This document shows, piece by piece, positions 10,815 through 22,529 of a DNA stretch of 64,000 nt. Source of the stretch: Serpula lacrymans var. lacrymans S7.9 (lineage: Eukaryota; Basidiomycota; Agaricomycetes; Boletales; Serpulaceae); the NCBI RefSeq assembly GCF_000218685.1, contig NW_006763297.1:890673-954672 (forward strand), read 5' to 3'. The position numbers and the translations under genes were made by a program. The notes under the pieces are model-generated. The model had not been told where the DNA came from, ran no database searches, and saw nothing but the letters and a program-made list of their open reading frames with translations. The first letter of the stretch is position 1, and each line of letters starts with the position of its first letter.

Positions 10815-13800
10815 CTTCTGTAGCAGAAATGTTCTTAGCTTCCGGAGGAATCACTTCATCAAGTGTCCCAAAGTTAGAAGACAAAGGCTTGAACTGGAAC
10901 ACCTTTAAAACAAGGCTAATAGCCAACATCGCAGCTTGAGGCCTATCTCGTCATTTGGACGGAAAGGCTAAGTTGCCAGCTACTCTGATAGTAGACAGTA
11001 GTGGAAACTACACCCTACCAGATGGAAAGACTGTAGCTACCGATGACCAGATAGAAGCCTTCAAAACAAAGATTGATACCTACAATCAAGAGGAGGCTAT
11101 AATCCGACAGCAAATCATAGCTTGCATAAGCAACACCATGTGTAACAACCAAGAGTTAGTTACTCTGGCACACACAAGAACACACTATAAAGGTAGTGAT
11201 GAGGGAGTGGTTACCCTTTAAGCTGCAGAGAGTTTGTTGGTATACAACAGGAGGACTCGCTGAGGAGTCTCCTGGATCTATTGGGGTATATACTAATACA
11301 GAGTGTTTGTACTTATGTACTGTACAGTTGATAAAGTTAGTGGCTGATGATGTCATGGGGCCTAGCCCGCATGACCAGCTCCACTGTGTGAGAGAGTTGT
11401 ATCTAAAATAAGAAGAAGGCAATGCGGCGCGAGAAAGAGGAGTTTGAACAAAAGGGGAAGTGCCGCGTGGCACCATGTGTGAAAGCTAAAGTGTACAAGG
11501 TTAAAGTGGAGAATGAAAAAGAAGGAAAGGTCCGAAAATTGTGTTATCGTAACACCATGCTCCTGCATATAGAAAACTCTGGACAGCCTAAAACAGCATC
11601 ACAACTATGGGCAGACTTATCGAAACACTTTGAACACTTTGAAAATAAAAGTGACATAGTCAAACTAGATATCCGTCGAAAACTACAAACATTACACTGT
11701 AATGAAGACAGCGATGTAAATGCTCACCTCAGCGAGATGATAAAACCGAAGTCCAAACTAGCAGGTATGGGAGGCACTATAAATGATCAAGATTTCCTGG
11801 CCATAATCATGTCCTCATTACCTGAATCGTTTCGCCCACTTCTATCATCCATAACATCAGCTGCCAGAGTTTCAAAAGTCACATTATCATCTGACAACCT
11901 TATATCCTATGTACTGGATGAGGCCAATCACCGTGCAGTTGGAAAACGAGTAGAGGGAGAGGCTGCCCTAATGGCCAAGGCCAAGAACAAACTGTCGGAC
12001 AAAAATGATAAAAAGTTGAAAAAGAACATCCGATGTTACAAATGTGGGGGTAACAAACATATCTCTCGCAACTGTAAAAAGGCTAGGAAAGAGAAGGGCC
12101 AGAACAAAAACGAGAAGTCAGCAGGCAAGAACAATGATAAAGAGAAATCTCACCAAAATAATCATTGCAAAATGGCTGCAAAAGCCTCTGCCGAAGACGA
12201 CTCAGACAACGACATGTACACTTTCAAAGTATCAACCTCATTGAACATTATAAAAGAAAAACATATCCTATGCCCGGCTATCATAGACTCTGGCGCAAGT
12301 CAACACTTCTCCCCATTTAGAAACATGTTCGTTACCTTCACACAAATCACCCCAGAACCTATTCTTACAACAGGTTGACCCCCACTACAAGTGACAGGCC
12401 GTGGGGATATGACAGTATCACTTCCAAACGGAGCAAGAAGATCTAAGATACTCCTAAAAGATGTACTGTACGTACCAGAGATGTCCACCATTCTCATATC
12501 TGCAAACAGAATGAATAGAGCCGGATATAGTGTACACGTCGAAGGCTGTTCTTGTCGCATAATTTCACCAAACCCAAAATGCCAAGTTATTGCAATTGTA
12601 CCTGCAACAAAAGGGTTATATCAGCTACAAGATGTATCAGTTGACAATGATAAAAGGGAACAGATACAAGCCAACACAGCCACCCTCAGAACATTGACTC
12701 TGGACCAAGCTCACAGAGCAATGGCCCATATATCAACAAGAGCAATAAAGCATCTCGTCGCATCATCTCTAGTAACCGGCATAAAACTAGACTTAACTAC
12801 AGACGAGACATTTTGCGATGCATGCGCAAAAGCAAAAGCCAATCGCAAACAATTCCCTAAGGAGTCATTTACACGAGCCACATCCTATGGCGAACAGATC
12901 CATTCGGACCTATGGGGACCAGCAAGCATCGAGGATATCACAGGAAAACATTACATGATAGTTTACTGATGACTATTCCAGGGAATCCCATATTCATCTC
13001 TTGAAGTCGAAGGACCAAGCGCTATCAGTGTATGCCAGATTCAAAACATGGATCCTCAACCAAAAGGATGGAGCTAAAATAAAAAAACTAAGATCTGATC
13101 GGGGCGGAGAATACATGAGTGATGAATTTGCCACGCACCTAAGAGAAAAGAGAACCATCCGAGAAGCGAAAAGAAAGATCAGCGTAGAGCGCAATGTCAA
13201 ATCCATACCAAACAAGAACTTACCAGTCCAAGATGACATTGACACTGATCAGTTCCTGATCCAGAGCACCAATGACAAGGATCCTCCTATACAACCAACA
13301 AAAGCTTTGTCACAACCCACAAAGGCCCCTTCACGACCAACTCCAGTTATACCCGAACAAAGACCCAGACAAGAAACGGCAACAAAACTAGCAGGATATT
13401 ACAAGGATCTACACGAAGGAAGGGCCAGTGAATCTGTTGCATACAACCTAGAGACGGAAGGGAGGGAAGATGATGAAGAGCATCATTGGAATATAGCAAT
13501 GAGTGCACATATCCCGGATGGAAACAGTCCGCCTCTATACAAAGCACTCAAAGGACCAGATAAAAAAGAATGGAGATTAGCAATGGATGAAGAACTCAAA
13601 CAGATGGAAGATCTACACACCTGGGACCTCGTGACACCAAAAGGCGCAAACATAATCTGATCACACTTCATAATAAAAATAAAAAGAGGTGCTAAAGGAG
13701 GAATCCTAAAATATAAAGTACAATTAGTCGCAAATGGAAACAGCCAAAAATATGGCATCAACTACCTTGAAACCTACTCAGCAGTTGCAAGACTGACGTC

Positions 13801-14995
13801 CCATTGCACAATCCTCGCACATGCCTGCGCAAAAGACTGGGACATACATCAGGTAGATATAAAAGGCGCATATCTAAATGCAGAACTCGACAAGGATGTC
13901 TATATGAGACCTCCGCCAGGGTATCTAAAACCAGATCAAAAGGAAATGGTCTGCAAATTGAACAAGGGTATCTATGGATTAAAACAGGCAGGAGTCCAAT
14001 GGTACAAAAGACTCACCAAAACATTTGACTCCATGGGATTTCTGAGATCGGAATACGATCACGCTGTTTTCGTGAAGCGCTGCAACACATCTGAAATAGT
14101 TGTAAGAGTGTCAGTAGATGATATGACAGTCACATCAAACTCTCTAAAAGCTATAGAAGGCTTCAAGAATAATCTACAACGAGAGTACGAAATATCGGAT
14201 CTAGGAGAAATCCACTGGTTACTAGGATTCGGAACAACCAGAAACAGAAAAGAATGCACCTTAATATTAGGTCAACAAGCGTACACCAAATTGATTCTCA
14301 AAGCGTTCAAAATGCAGAACTGCAAAAGTGTATCAACACCAATGGAACCTGGAATCATACTATCTGTTGATCAGTGCCCGAAATCAACTGAACAAATACA
14401 ACAAATGGCAAACGTACCGTACCGAGAAGCTATCAGAAAGCTGATGTATCTGGCACTCGGTACAAGACCAGATATATCATTTGCTGTATTGGTGGTATCA
14501 CAATTCTCACACAACCCCGCCAAAGTCCACTGGGAAGCTGTAAAAAGAATCAAAATGATGCTTACCCTAGGAGGAGAAAATGAGGGCCTAAAAGGATTTT
14601 TGGACAGCGACTGGGCATCACAGCCCCATAGGAGATCAATCAGCGGATACATCTTCAAGTATAATGGTGGTACAATTTCCTGGAGCGCCAAGAAGCAATC
14701 AATAGTTGCCCTCTCCAGTACAGAAGCAATATTGTTGAGAGGGATACTAGGCGACATAGAAGGCACAAAACCGCTGAATCCAACAATAGTCTACGCAGAC
14801 AATCAAAGTGCCATTGCACTCACCTCAAACAATGTATACCATGCCCGTTCGAAGCACATCAACATACAATTCCACTTCATCTGCCAACTAGTCGAAGAAT
14901 CCATCCTTCAAATACTGCCCTACCAACAACTGCCGACACCTTGACAAAAGCACTGGCCAAACTGAAATTTCAATGTTTCTGTAACATGATAGGAC
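10805..14995 (+). pseudogene. Copia gag-pol polyprotein, multiply broken
   Basis: Domains in order: gag from ATG 10805; CCHC zinc knuckle (CYKCGGNKHISRNC) near 12030; protease with IIDSGASQHF near 12285; gag-pre-integrase (HRAMAHIS) near 12715; integrase start (HSDLWGP) and the DRGGEYMS motif near 13098; reverse transcriptase (YLNAEL, GLKQAG) from about 13660; RNase H (SDWASQ, YADNQSAIAL) to about 14900. Defects: TGA at 10937, a solo LTR insertion, TGA at 12376, a frameshift near 12968, loss of the integrase segment that should carry the catalytic Glu (after REKRTIRE), TGA at 13658 and a frameshift near 14935. The usual YVDDM motif reads SVDDM. The element cannot make a functional polyprotein. 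Confidence 0.92.
11141..11554 (-). repeat. Gypsy-family solo LTR nested in copia gag, duplication CCATG
   Basis: TGTAACAACC to CGTAACA, flanked by CCATG at 11136-11140 and 11555-11559. It interrupts gag between CISNTM and LLHIENS. Excising the LTR and one CCATG rejoins the frame. It is therefore younger than the copia insertion. Confidence 0.93.
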
Positions 14996-15007
14996 TCAGC
15001 TCAGCTC

Positions 15008-15016
15008 AAGGGAGGG
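15008..15016 (+). other. Copia polypurine tract
   Basis: AAGGGAGGG lies immediately before the TGTTGGAACATT start of the 3' LTR, the expected position for plus-strand priming. Confidence 0.8.
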
Positions 15017-15287
15017 TGTTGGAACATTAGACGACACTCATAGAAGTTGAGCCTCCGCCTAGAAACACTTACATTACTTACAAATTTGTAACTGTGGGAA
15101 ACTACTTCCTTTTTTATCTTCGGATATTCCCACAGGATCTATTTTCCCCGTGTTCGAGCACTTGACACCTCAGTCTGTTATTACAGTACTGAGGTGAGAC
15201 ATTACAGCAATATGTTTTCAAGTTAGACACCTATTGACTTTCTACTTAGTGTTTACTTATTAAACAGGTTTACACATAACCACTTCA
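15017..15287 (+). repeat. 3' LTR of the copia element
   Basis: TGTTGGAACATT to ACCACTTCA, 271 bp. It matches the 5' LTR apart from scattered transitions and the 56-bp duplication in the latter. CCTCT follows. Confidence 0.93.
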
Positions 15288-15398
15288 CCTCTCCCCCAGT
15301 ATTACAGCCAAACAATCCCACACTGATAACAAATTAATAATATAATAACTCAAATATAGTAATATCTAAGTGCGTGTGAGATTGATCAACAAAATATA

Positions 15399-16429
15399 TC
15401 AACTCAAGGCATTTGCGCGTGGTGGGCATGTGCGGTAATACATTGCGCTCGTTGTTGTCTTCTCCCACGTTGTCGGTGAAGTTCCCCTCGTCAAGTTGAA
15501 TTGACGCTCACGCTCAAGGCAATGACTGGCGAGCCGAAACAAGGACACCCCCTCTCGCTCCAAGCTCTGCCCCCATTGATGGTTGTTAAATTGCGCCTGG
15601 TAGAGGATACCGTCTGCAAAATCCCGCAGTAAATTTGCATGAGTCACCATTGTTTCCCCTACAGACCAATTCTCCATCCCTCTGACATCAATAATTCCTT
15701 CATCATCTGACTCCTCATCATCTCGGATGTCTGAATCTCCTTGTCCAGCAGCCACATTTGTCAGCAATATGGTGTCATCACTCTTCAAATGGCCGGTTAG
15801 AGTGTCCAGTGAGATGAGAGCTGGATGCTTCCAGAACGGTGTTGTTCAATTACGCTTGACCTCGAGGAAGAACAAGGGGGGGACAGGATGGACATCTTGA
15901 ACAAGATGCTTGCAGAGGAGAAATCGACTGGTACTGAAATGTGGGCAGGTACACACCCAGGTGAGTGTGTTCAGTCTGTATTTATTGTTCAACGGCATAG
16001 TAATTGGGGATGTTGCCGCCTGTTTCCAGTCCCGCTTGAACACCTTGCGCCACGACGCAAGTTCACGATATTGGCCTTTGTTATCCATCAAACGGTCTAG
16101 CTTGCGATAATAGGTAGGCGCCAGCTTCATGGACCCATGCCAGAAGGTCAACGTGTGGCTTCTGAAAATGGTGAAGAATGTCATGTTTGATACGACACCA
16201 ACTATTGAATGTAAGTTACTAATGTCCCTCGTAATGTGTAAGCTGACTTACTGGCTCTCTAGGATCATTGTCTCTTGAGCACTGGAATCTCGTCATGGTA
16301 TGATTGTGCCCACAATTCCCATCGCCCTAGCCTGTACCAGTTCTCCCGGAGGTATGCCCAGGCTTCACGTAGATCACTTGCAACGCAAAATTGATACATC
16401 TGTTTGACCGCCCAGTCACAAATCCCTCG
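15399..16429 (-). pseudogene. MULE-type transposase C-terminal fragment with SWIM zinc finger
   Basis: Minus-strand remnant of the Agaricomycete MULE transposase family. From its N-terminal side it shows a region with AWAYLRENWYR and GRWELWA, then KLAPTYYRKLDRL and RELASWRK. A SWIM finger follows (CTCPHF...LLCKHLVQ, pattern CxC...CxH) and an acidic tail with DDEESDDEG. Frame breaks occur near 16275 and 16120. A TGA at 15846-15848 stands where the family has Arg (RNRTTPFW). The upstream half is missing because the LTR-like repeat is inserted at 16435. Non-functional. Confidence 0.8.
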
Positions 16430-16434
16430 GCGGT

Positions 16435-18207
16435 GTTGATGATGAGAACTGTTGTTAGAAAACCACACACAAAAACAAACTAACACACAATCCTCCCAGA
16501 TTCCACAGAACTTGTTTATGGGCTTTGCCTCCTAGAACAGTGGGTGCTCTGGTTGTTCGTGGGGTGGTATGTATGAGGATCCTTCAAAGTAAAACCCAGA
16601 GATGTATGGGTGTGGGTTTTGAGGAGGAGGGATAGTTGGAATATAGAAAGATAGGGGCTTTGTGGCGAGTATAGACGAGCACTACCTTGCTAATGGTAGC
16701 ACAAGGTAGGTTTGAGAACAACGAGGATGACAAGGTGACAAGGTTCCCAGTGATAGCAGGCTCGAATGACAATGACTTCAAAAATGGGAAGTGACGATGA
16801 CAGCAGTTGACAGTGGTAGCAGTGGGAAGTGTTGTGACCACACTGGATCACAAGTAGCAGAGTAGTGAACTTGAGAGTAGAGAAGAAGTCTGGATTGGAT
16901 TACTTGTTTTTTTTTTACAAGGTAAAATACAGGGGTTTATATAGTAAAAGAAAAGTAGGCTATGCACAGTATGGCTGTGCAAAAAGAATGAGAAAGAACA
17001 TGAAGGAAGGAATGTATGCTGACGAATCCTGCGTAGGTAGTACAGGATAAGATTGTCAAAAAAGGAAAAGAAAGGGATAGAACAATGAATGCTGTGAGTA
17101 ATGTGACAGGTCTGTACAGCCATAAAGTAAAGTCCAATAGCAAAAAGAGAGCAGGAAAATCATGATGTCATGGGAAGATGCAGTAAAAAAAGGGCAAGGC
17201 AAAACACTATCAGTATCAACACAGTTCCTTTATTGTCAGTCAGGCATTCTAAAAACATATGTGTCCATAGAAATGATTCAAAAATCAAAATTAATTGCAC
17301 TGTAAATGAATGTTCTGCTGAACCAAAAGAAACTGGAGCCACCGGTCCACCACCTAGTCCAAATCCGACAGTTCCATGGCCTTACCAATGGACTGGTTGT
17401 GTTGGACCACCTGATCAAACGAGGGAGGGAGAGGAGTAGTTCCAATTTGGAACAAGTGAGTCCCAGGCAGCGTGTGGTAGGTGTAGCTGTAGCGAAGACA
17501 ATGGACAAAAGATAAGTGTACCCAAGTGAATGGGACAGCAATGAACATGGGCGACGCAAGGGGATGAACCTTCTCCAGCTCAAAAACTACCCACCCACGC
17601 TCCAACCAGGCAAGACGAGCGACTGATGTTTTGATAGTATATGATGATAGATCGACGTCATGAAGATGGACCTGTTGCCCTATTTGGACCGGCCGCCGGG
17701 GCTTTGCTGATATCAGCAGTGGCACATGGTAGTCAACAGATTGGCGACGGAAGCGGATAGGAAGTGGTGACATCAGAAATGGTGGGGGTGCAAATAAGAT
17801 GAGGAGGAGGAGGGTGGAGGTGACAAAAAAGTGGATTAGAATGGGGATCCAGAAATGACCGTCAGGTGAGAATAAAAAGGAGAGGAAGGGGCCCATGGTG
17901 GGGCTAGGCAAAGGAAGGGGAGTAAAGGAAACGACAAAAGCGAGGGCGCAATGCAATGTGTAGCCAGTGGCGACGCAAAAATTTGCCGAAATGCCGAAAC
18001 GCGGAAAGTACCGGATGGAAAAGCAAAGGTGAGCGTGACTGGATTGCCTAATAGAGGTGGTGCTGATCAGCCACAAGTTCGAAAAAGGCAATATTAATTA
18101 CTATTCCACGTGGCACTGTGCCTGTGTGGCGCAAAGGCGAGTCTTTTTGAATATTCACTTCGTTATTGACACCTGTCCATGCTACCAATCAACTTTGGTG
18201 CATGACA
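16435..18207 (-). mobile_element. 1.77-kb LTR-like dispersed repeat, copy B, duplication GCGGT
   Basis: Inverted relative to copy A and almost identical to it. GCGGT at 16430-16434 and 18208-18212 flanks it, a 5-bp target-site duplication (or GCGG, 4 bp, if the element is read as TG...CA). It is inserted in the MULE transposase remnant. The matching flanks mean this unit moves as a discrete 1773-bp piece, either as a solo LTR or as a small element. Confidence 0.85.
17354..18091 (-). CDS. Unknown 245-residue protein inside the LTR-like repeat (copy B)
   Basis: Same ORF as at 7334-8071, with two replacements (LHCAL and VVSFT in place of LHCTL and VVSLT). Family unknown, with one probable membrane segment. 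Near identity with copy A suggests either a recent burst or gene conversion. Confidence 0.4.
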   Translation of the reverse strand: MPFSNLWLISTTSIRQSSHAHLCFSIRYFPRFGISANFCVATGYTLHCALAFVVSFTPLPLPSPTMGPFLSFLFSPDGHFWIPILIHFFVTSTLLLLILFAPPPFLMSPLPIRFRRQSVDYHVPLLISAKPRRPVQIGQQVHLHDVDLSSYTIKTSVARLAWLERGWVVFELEKVHPLASPMFIAVPFTWVHLSFVHCLRYSYTYHTLPGTHLFQIGTTPLPPSFDQVVQHNQSIGKAMELSDLD

Positions 18208-18212
18208 GCGGT

Positions 18213-19293
18213 TGAGTTTAAAATTGAGGTGCAAAAGAGCTCAATATTCGTGTTATTGGCACCGAAGGGGGGTTCACGCCAAATGGTCTTACTTTGGTGC
18301 AGACCTTATTTACAAGATATTGACTTATCATATATTGAATTAGGTAAGCAAGGGAGACTAGTGAATCCCGTCATTAACGAAGAAGAAAAAATCACGAAAT
18401 TTTGATAAATTAACCCCATGATGTGCTTGATAACTTGGATGATTATACATGGCAAGCCCTTATCGAACCGAAACGCAATGCTCCGTAATGTCATTGTGGA
18501 TCATTGTTCACCGAGCTTCAGGCAACGTCCCAGAAACTTGTGGCCTCTTTCCCGCACATGGCCGTCAGACAGCATCATATCGGAGTGCTATAAGTGCGCT
18601 GCATCAGCGGCTAACAGCACATTTACGGTCATTGTGCATTATACGACCTGTCGCAATGCTTTCCAGTCAATTACCATTGTGTGTTATCTCAGCCTCTGTA
18701 CAGAACTGACAAACCACACAAAACAGGATTTTATTCACAGAGCAATGGTCTTTTTGCTCGTTATTTCAGGGTCTGGCGCCTAAATGTAGGACAGATATAG
18801 TATTCCAGTGAAGGGCATGTGGATAGGCTAGGCCATGCATGTATGCAGCATTCTCTTAATGTTGCACTTAACTCCCACTATTCTGACTCCCACTTTCATG
18901 AGATCCTATAATTTCATGATGTTGCTCTTGGATTTTACAAGGAAACTGCTATCTAGGGGCGTTGTGGTCCCTGTTCGCCGTCTACTCTTGTCATGGTACT
19001 ACCTCTGGAGTAAGGCCTTTCACTCCAGGTATCTAGGGTTTGTTAGGTTCTCGAATGGGCATAGATCGCTTTTGAACAAACGGGACATATTGCCCTATGC
19101 TCATACATCAACGACCATATGTACAAGCCAAATTCCACATAACCTCTCACTAGATGCCGAAAACAATGTGAGACCAGCGTCACCGTCAGCGCTAGAGAGA
19201 TCAACGCATGGTATTCACTCTTTCAAAATTCTCAAATAGTCTAGCTTTTGATCCAACCTTACTACAGATGGGATCCCTCAGTCTCCACCTGAT
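18213..19293. other. No recognisable gene
   Basis: ORFs of 120-135 codons occur but have no recognisable domain. The first 90 bp resemble sequence near 9449-9495. Confidence 0.4.
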
Positions 19294-22013
19294 ATGGCTC
19301 ATAACAGCACAACCAAGCGCAGACCCTATACTGTAGAGGTCAATACCTCTTTTACCCCACCTTTTTTAGGCGATAGGATTCCAGTAACTGCCAAACCCGC
19401 ACATGAGGGCGAGTCATCTTTTGCACATTGCCATACATCGACTCCCACGTCTTCCCCTGCACCACATCCTACAGGCTTTATACACTTCAGCAGTGCTTAT
19501 CCAATATCATCTCATCATAATCTGGATACCCCTACTAGTGGTGAACGCAGTTCTCGACCTGCCAGTATGATGACGTCCACAAGTCGCCGTTCATTGTACC
19601 AAAAATATACAGGACCACCACTCCCGCACACTGGTTCCGATACCCACCTTTCTTCTCCAACTGGTACGCTTGTCGCACCGCCAAACAATGGTTATCCTGG
19701 CTCGCCAGTTCTGACACCCGGACACCCGTTTGTCTATCCTGTATCGGTGAAAAATATACGTAGGTACGGGAAGAAAGAAATAATGTACGTATATTCATGT
19801 TGTCACGTTTTATTTTATTTACAATACTTGTTATATTCAGAGATCCTAAACACTCGTCGCATGAGATCCCTGAGCTGAAATTGAATTACCCCGCACACGA
19901 GTAAGCCTTAGTTAATCCACCCAGCAAAACAATTCTTAATTTTTTTTCAGTGAGACACTTCCTGATGGGTGGGTCAAACCATTCCATCCTGAAGGTGCAT
20001 ATTATTTTATGCATAAAGCAAAGGTAAGTAAATGCCACGACGAGAAGCAATTGTAGCTGAAGTCTATCATGTTAGAGGATTTTCACTCATGTGGATATTC
20101 ATGAGAAGGAAGACAAGGACAATGTGATGGAAGTCGCCAATTATTTGTGGAATGACCTCCGAGAGTTAAATTCTGCTCGTTTTCCGGGTCTAGACCTCAG
20201 CGAAGTAGAGCTTGTAGTTGAACTTGAGTTTGACGAGGGTGAGGACGCAGTTGTGGGTCGCTATTACTTCGTTAGCCCACAGCATCGATGTGTATTGTGG
20301 CTGACCGAATATAACGGAAACCCCTTTCTTAACAAGTGCAAAGGGGTTCATTTACTCTCCCACAAAAGTAATTCTTTAACCTTTGATGGTTATTATTGCT
20401 CATGTTTTAGGATATGCAGTGAATGCTCAATACTGGTGAGTCATCATCAATTGTGGTCATATAGAGCCCTTGCTAAGGTCAAGAACATAGGCATCATTTG
20501 GAGTTATTCCCAAATCTGTGTCGCCTAACTCAAGGCATGATCACTGAGCTGAAATATATGTTACTTCAAGCACATTGCGGTATGTGGCTAAGATCAGGCA
20601 ACCTTCTATTGTTTACATCTGCTCCACATAGACCACATCACATCCCACAGTTCCGCAGCTCCCTCTAACGCTCAGACATTGACAGAGCTCTCCTCAATTG
20701 TGAGGGACCTGAGACGTATGATTTCAGCATTCACATAAATAGAAATTGCTGAAAGTCTTTAGCAAGCAAAAACAAAAAGGATACGATAAATTCCGTCTGG
20801 ATAGTGGGTAAGTAGACATTGAATAATGCTGCCATTTTTAATAATGGTGATGTTTTATCCTTGGTAGGACGGATCATGGGTATATTTGGTATTTCTCTCT
20901 CTTTTTTCACTTAGTCATTATTCTCTAAATTGCTGATTTAACTTGCCAGCGCACAACCAATTCATCAACTTTCATGGTCAAAAAGGTGCTCGTCTGGAAC
21001 TACATCATTTGGTGCACGGCGAGAGCCCTACTCGATCGACTATGATGTTCTTTCTTTCGCATGTATTCTTCGGTACTCCAATAACGTACGTCGAAGCATT
21101 GGACAGCCTATTTGTGGATGGCTGCGCCTGTATATTTACGTGGACCAAGTTTATGGAAAGCCTTAATAGTGACTTGCAAGAGTTCAACTTGCTGGTAAGA
21201 ATCAAAGTAGCTGTTCATATCAGGCATCTAATTTCTTCTCATTTGAAGGCTACTGTGTTGCTTAATGCCAATGTGGGATTCTTAGCAATCCAAAGTGTCA
21301 ACAGTGGGAGTGGTACGAACGACGACACTAGGTCACTAACACAAGTTGCCAGCTATCTCTCTCTTGTCGCAAGCGTTGGAAGCATAGTTCTCGGTTTGGT
21401 ACTGGTTTGCCATACCCGTACAAAAATGTAGGGTACAGCCGCAACCGCCGTAAGTTATACTTTCAAGTTTTATCCCTACTGATAGCTGACATCAGTACTC
21501 ACAGGCTACCTTCTTGGAGGGGATGTCGCACAGGAAATACGGTCAGGAAACACTTGCTATTATATATAGCCTGCCTTCTGCTCTTCTCATGTGGGGGTGC
21601 ATATATTGTGATTCATCCGCCCGCCCTTTATTGAATGTATGATACGCAGGATGCTTTTTTTCCTGGCTGCATTTTCTATCGAGTGCTACCAACCCCAGGA
21701 CAGTCTCTCCCGCTCACTCGTTGGTATTGCTTCGTCCGCAGTAGGCATTCTGGTTGTATGGTGCATCTACTCTCTGAAGTCAGAGTGTAACGGGCGAGGT
21801 ACTGGATGGTGGAAAATACTCCTCCCTCTGGGCATGCAAAAACTATATCCAAAATCTATTGGCAGTAGCAGCATCAATAGCGGAGGGTCACAGTTGAGCC
21901 TACATTCACATTTACGGGAGAAAGTGGTGTCGTGGGTTAGGACTGAAAGTACTAACGCACAGGACAGAGAGATGCAGGCCCGTCCTGAACGTGAAATTTC
22001 CATTCAAGTTTGA
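19294..22013 (+). pseudogene. WW-like-domain membrane protein of an Agaricomycete family, one nonsense codon
   Basis: Thirteen exons join in phase: 19294-19763, 19841-19900, 19951-20023, 20076-20367, 20411-20435, 20491-20579, 20632-20715, 20763-20807, 20868-20888, 20950-21194, 21249-21449, 21505-21596 and 21650-22013, giving about 686 codons. A Ser/Pro/Thr-rich N-terminus leads to a WW-like module (LPDGWVKPFHPEGAYYFMHK), then a conserved acidic domain (DLSEVELVVELEFDEGED). A C-terminal membrane region includes ATVLLNANVGFLAIQS, ASYLSLVASVGSIVLG and MLFFLAAF. I recognise it as a multi-copy family of unknown function in mushroom genomes. TAG at 21429-21431 interrupts exon 11 where Gln is likely (CAG to TAG), so the product would lose its last membrane segments. 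Everything else is intact, so the damage looks recent. Confidence 0.75.
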
Positions 22014-22529
22014 GAACCTACCAGAACTTCTAGTTTACTAGACGCCTATCAGGTTTACTAGTCTACTGTGGTTGTGATTCGATGGTGCAGATGTGGCACA
22101 AGTTCACGATCTGGCTGTTCTTCTTGTTGTCTTATATTTTTACGCATTCCGCATGTTTCTCCGCTTACTGTTCTTGTCAAGTCATGTATCCATTAGTCAA
22201 TTGCTTGTATTCTGTTATTGTTTCCGATTTGCCCACATATCTATCGCTGAATGATGGCCTCCTAAATTAGATGAAACTGGGTATGCTGATGGTGGCATTG
22301 TGAACAGTTTGCTCGCAGGAGTGTTCAGTGAAGCAGACGTAATAGAGTGAAATGTGAAGGTGGAAGAGAGTGAAGAAAGAAGAGTAGTAACAAGAAGGTA
22401 GTCAGATAGGGTTTAAATGGTGAAAGTCACGCGCAACAACTGCTGTGGATCGGCACGACAACACGCACGATGACCAGCCTGTTCCGAAGCGCATATAAGC
22501 AGCAATCAGAGAGAAAAGCACAGAGTACG

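Larger units (their letters stand above)
10474..15287 (+). mobile_element. Ty1/copia retrotransposon, nearly full length, CCTCT duplication
   Basis: The element has a 5' LTR (10474-10800), primer-binding site, gag-pol region, purine tract and 3' LTR (15017-15287). Flanking CCTCT occurs at 10469-10473 and 15288-15292. Removing the nested solo LTR (11141-11554 plus one CCATG) leaves about 4.4 kb. The gag-pol frame is broken several times and part of integrase is deleted, so it is non-autonomous now. Confidence 0.93.

Noticed and set aside
7219..18207. Copies A and B as the two LTRs of one retrotransposon
   Set aside because: They are in opposite orientation and copy B has its own target-site duplication, so they are independent insertions.
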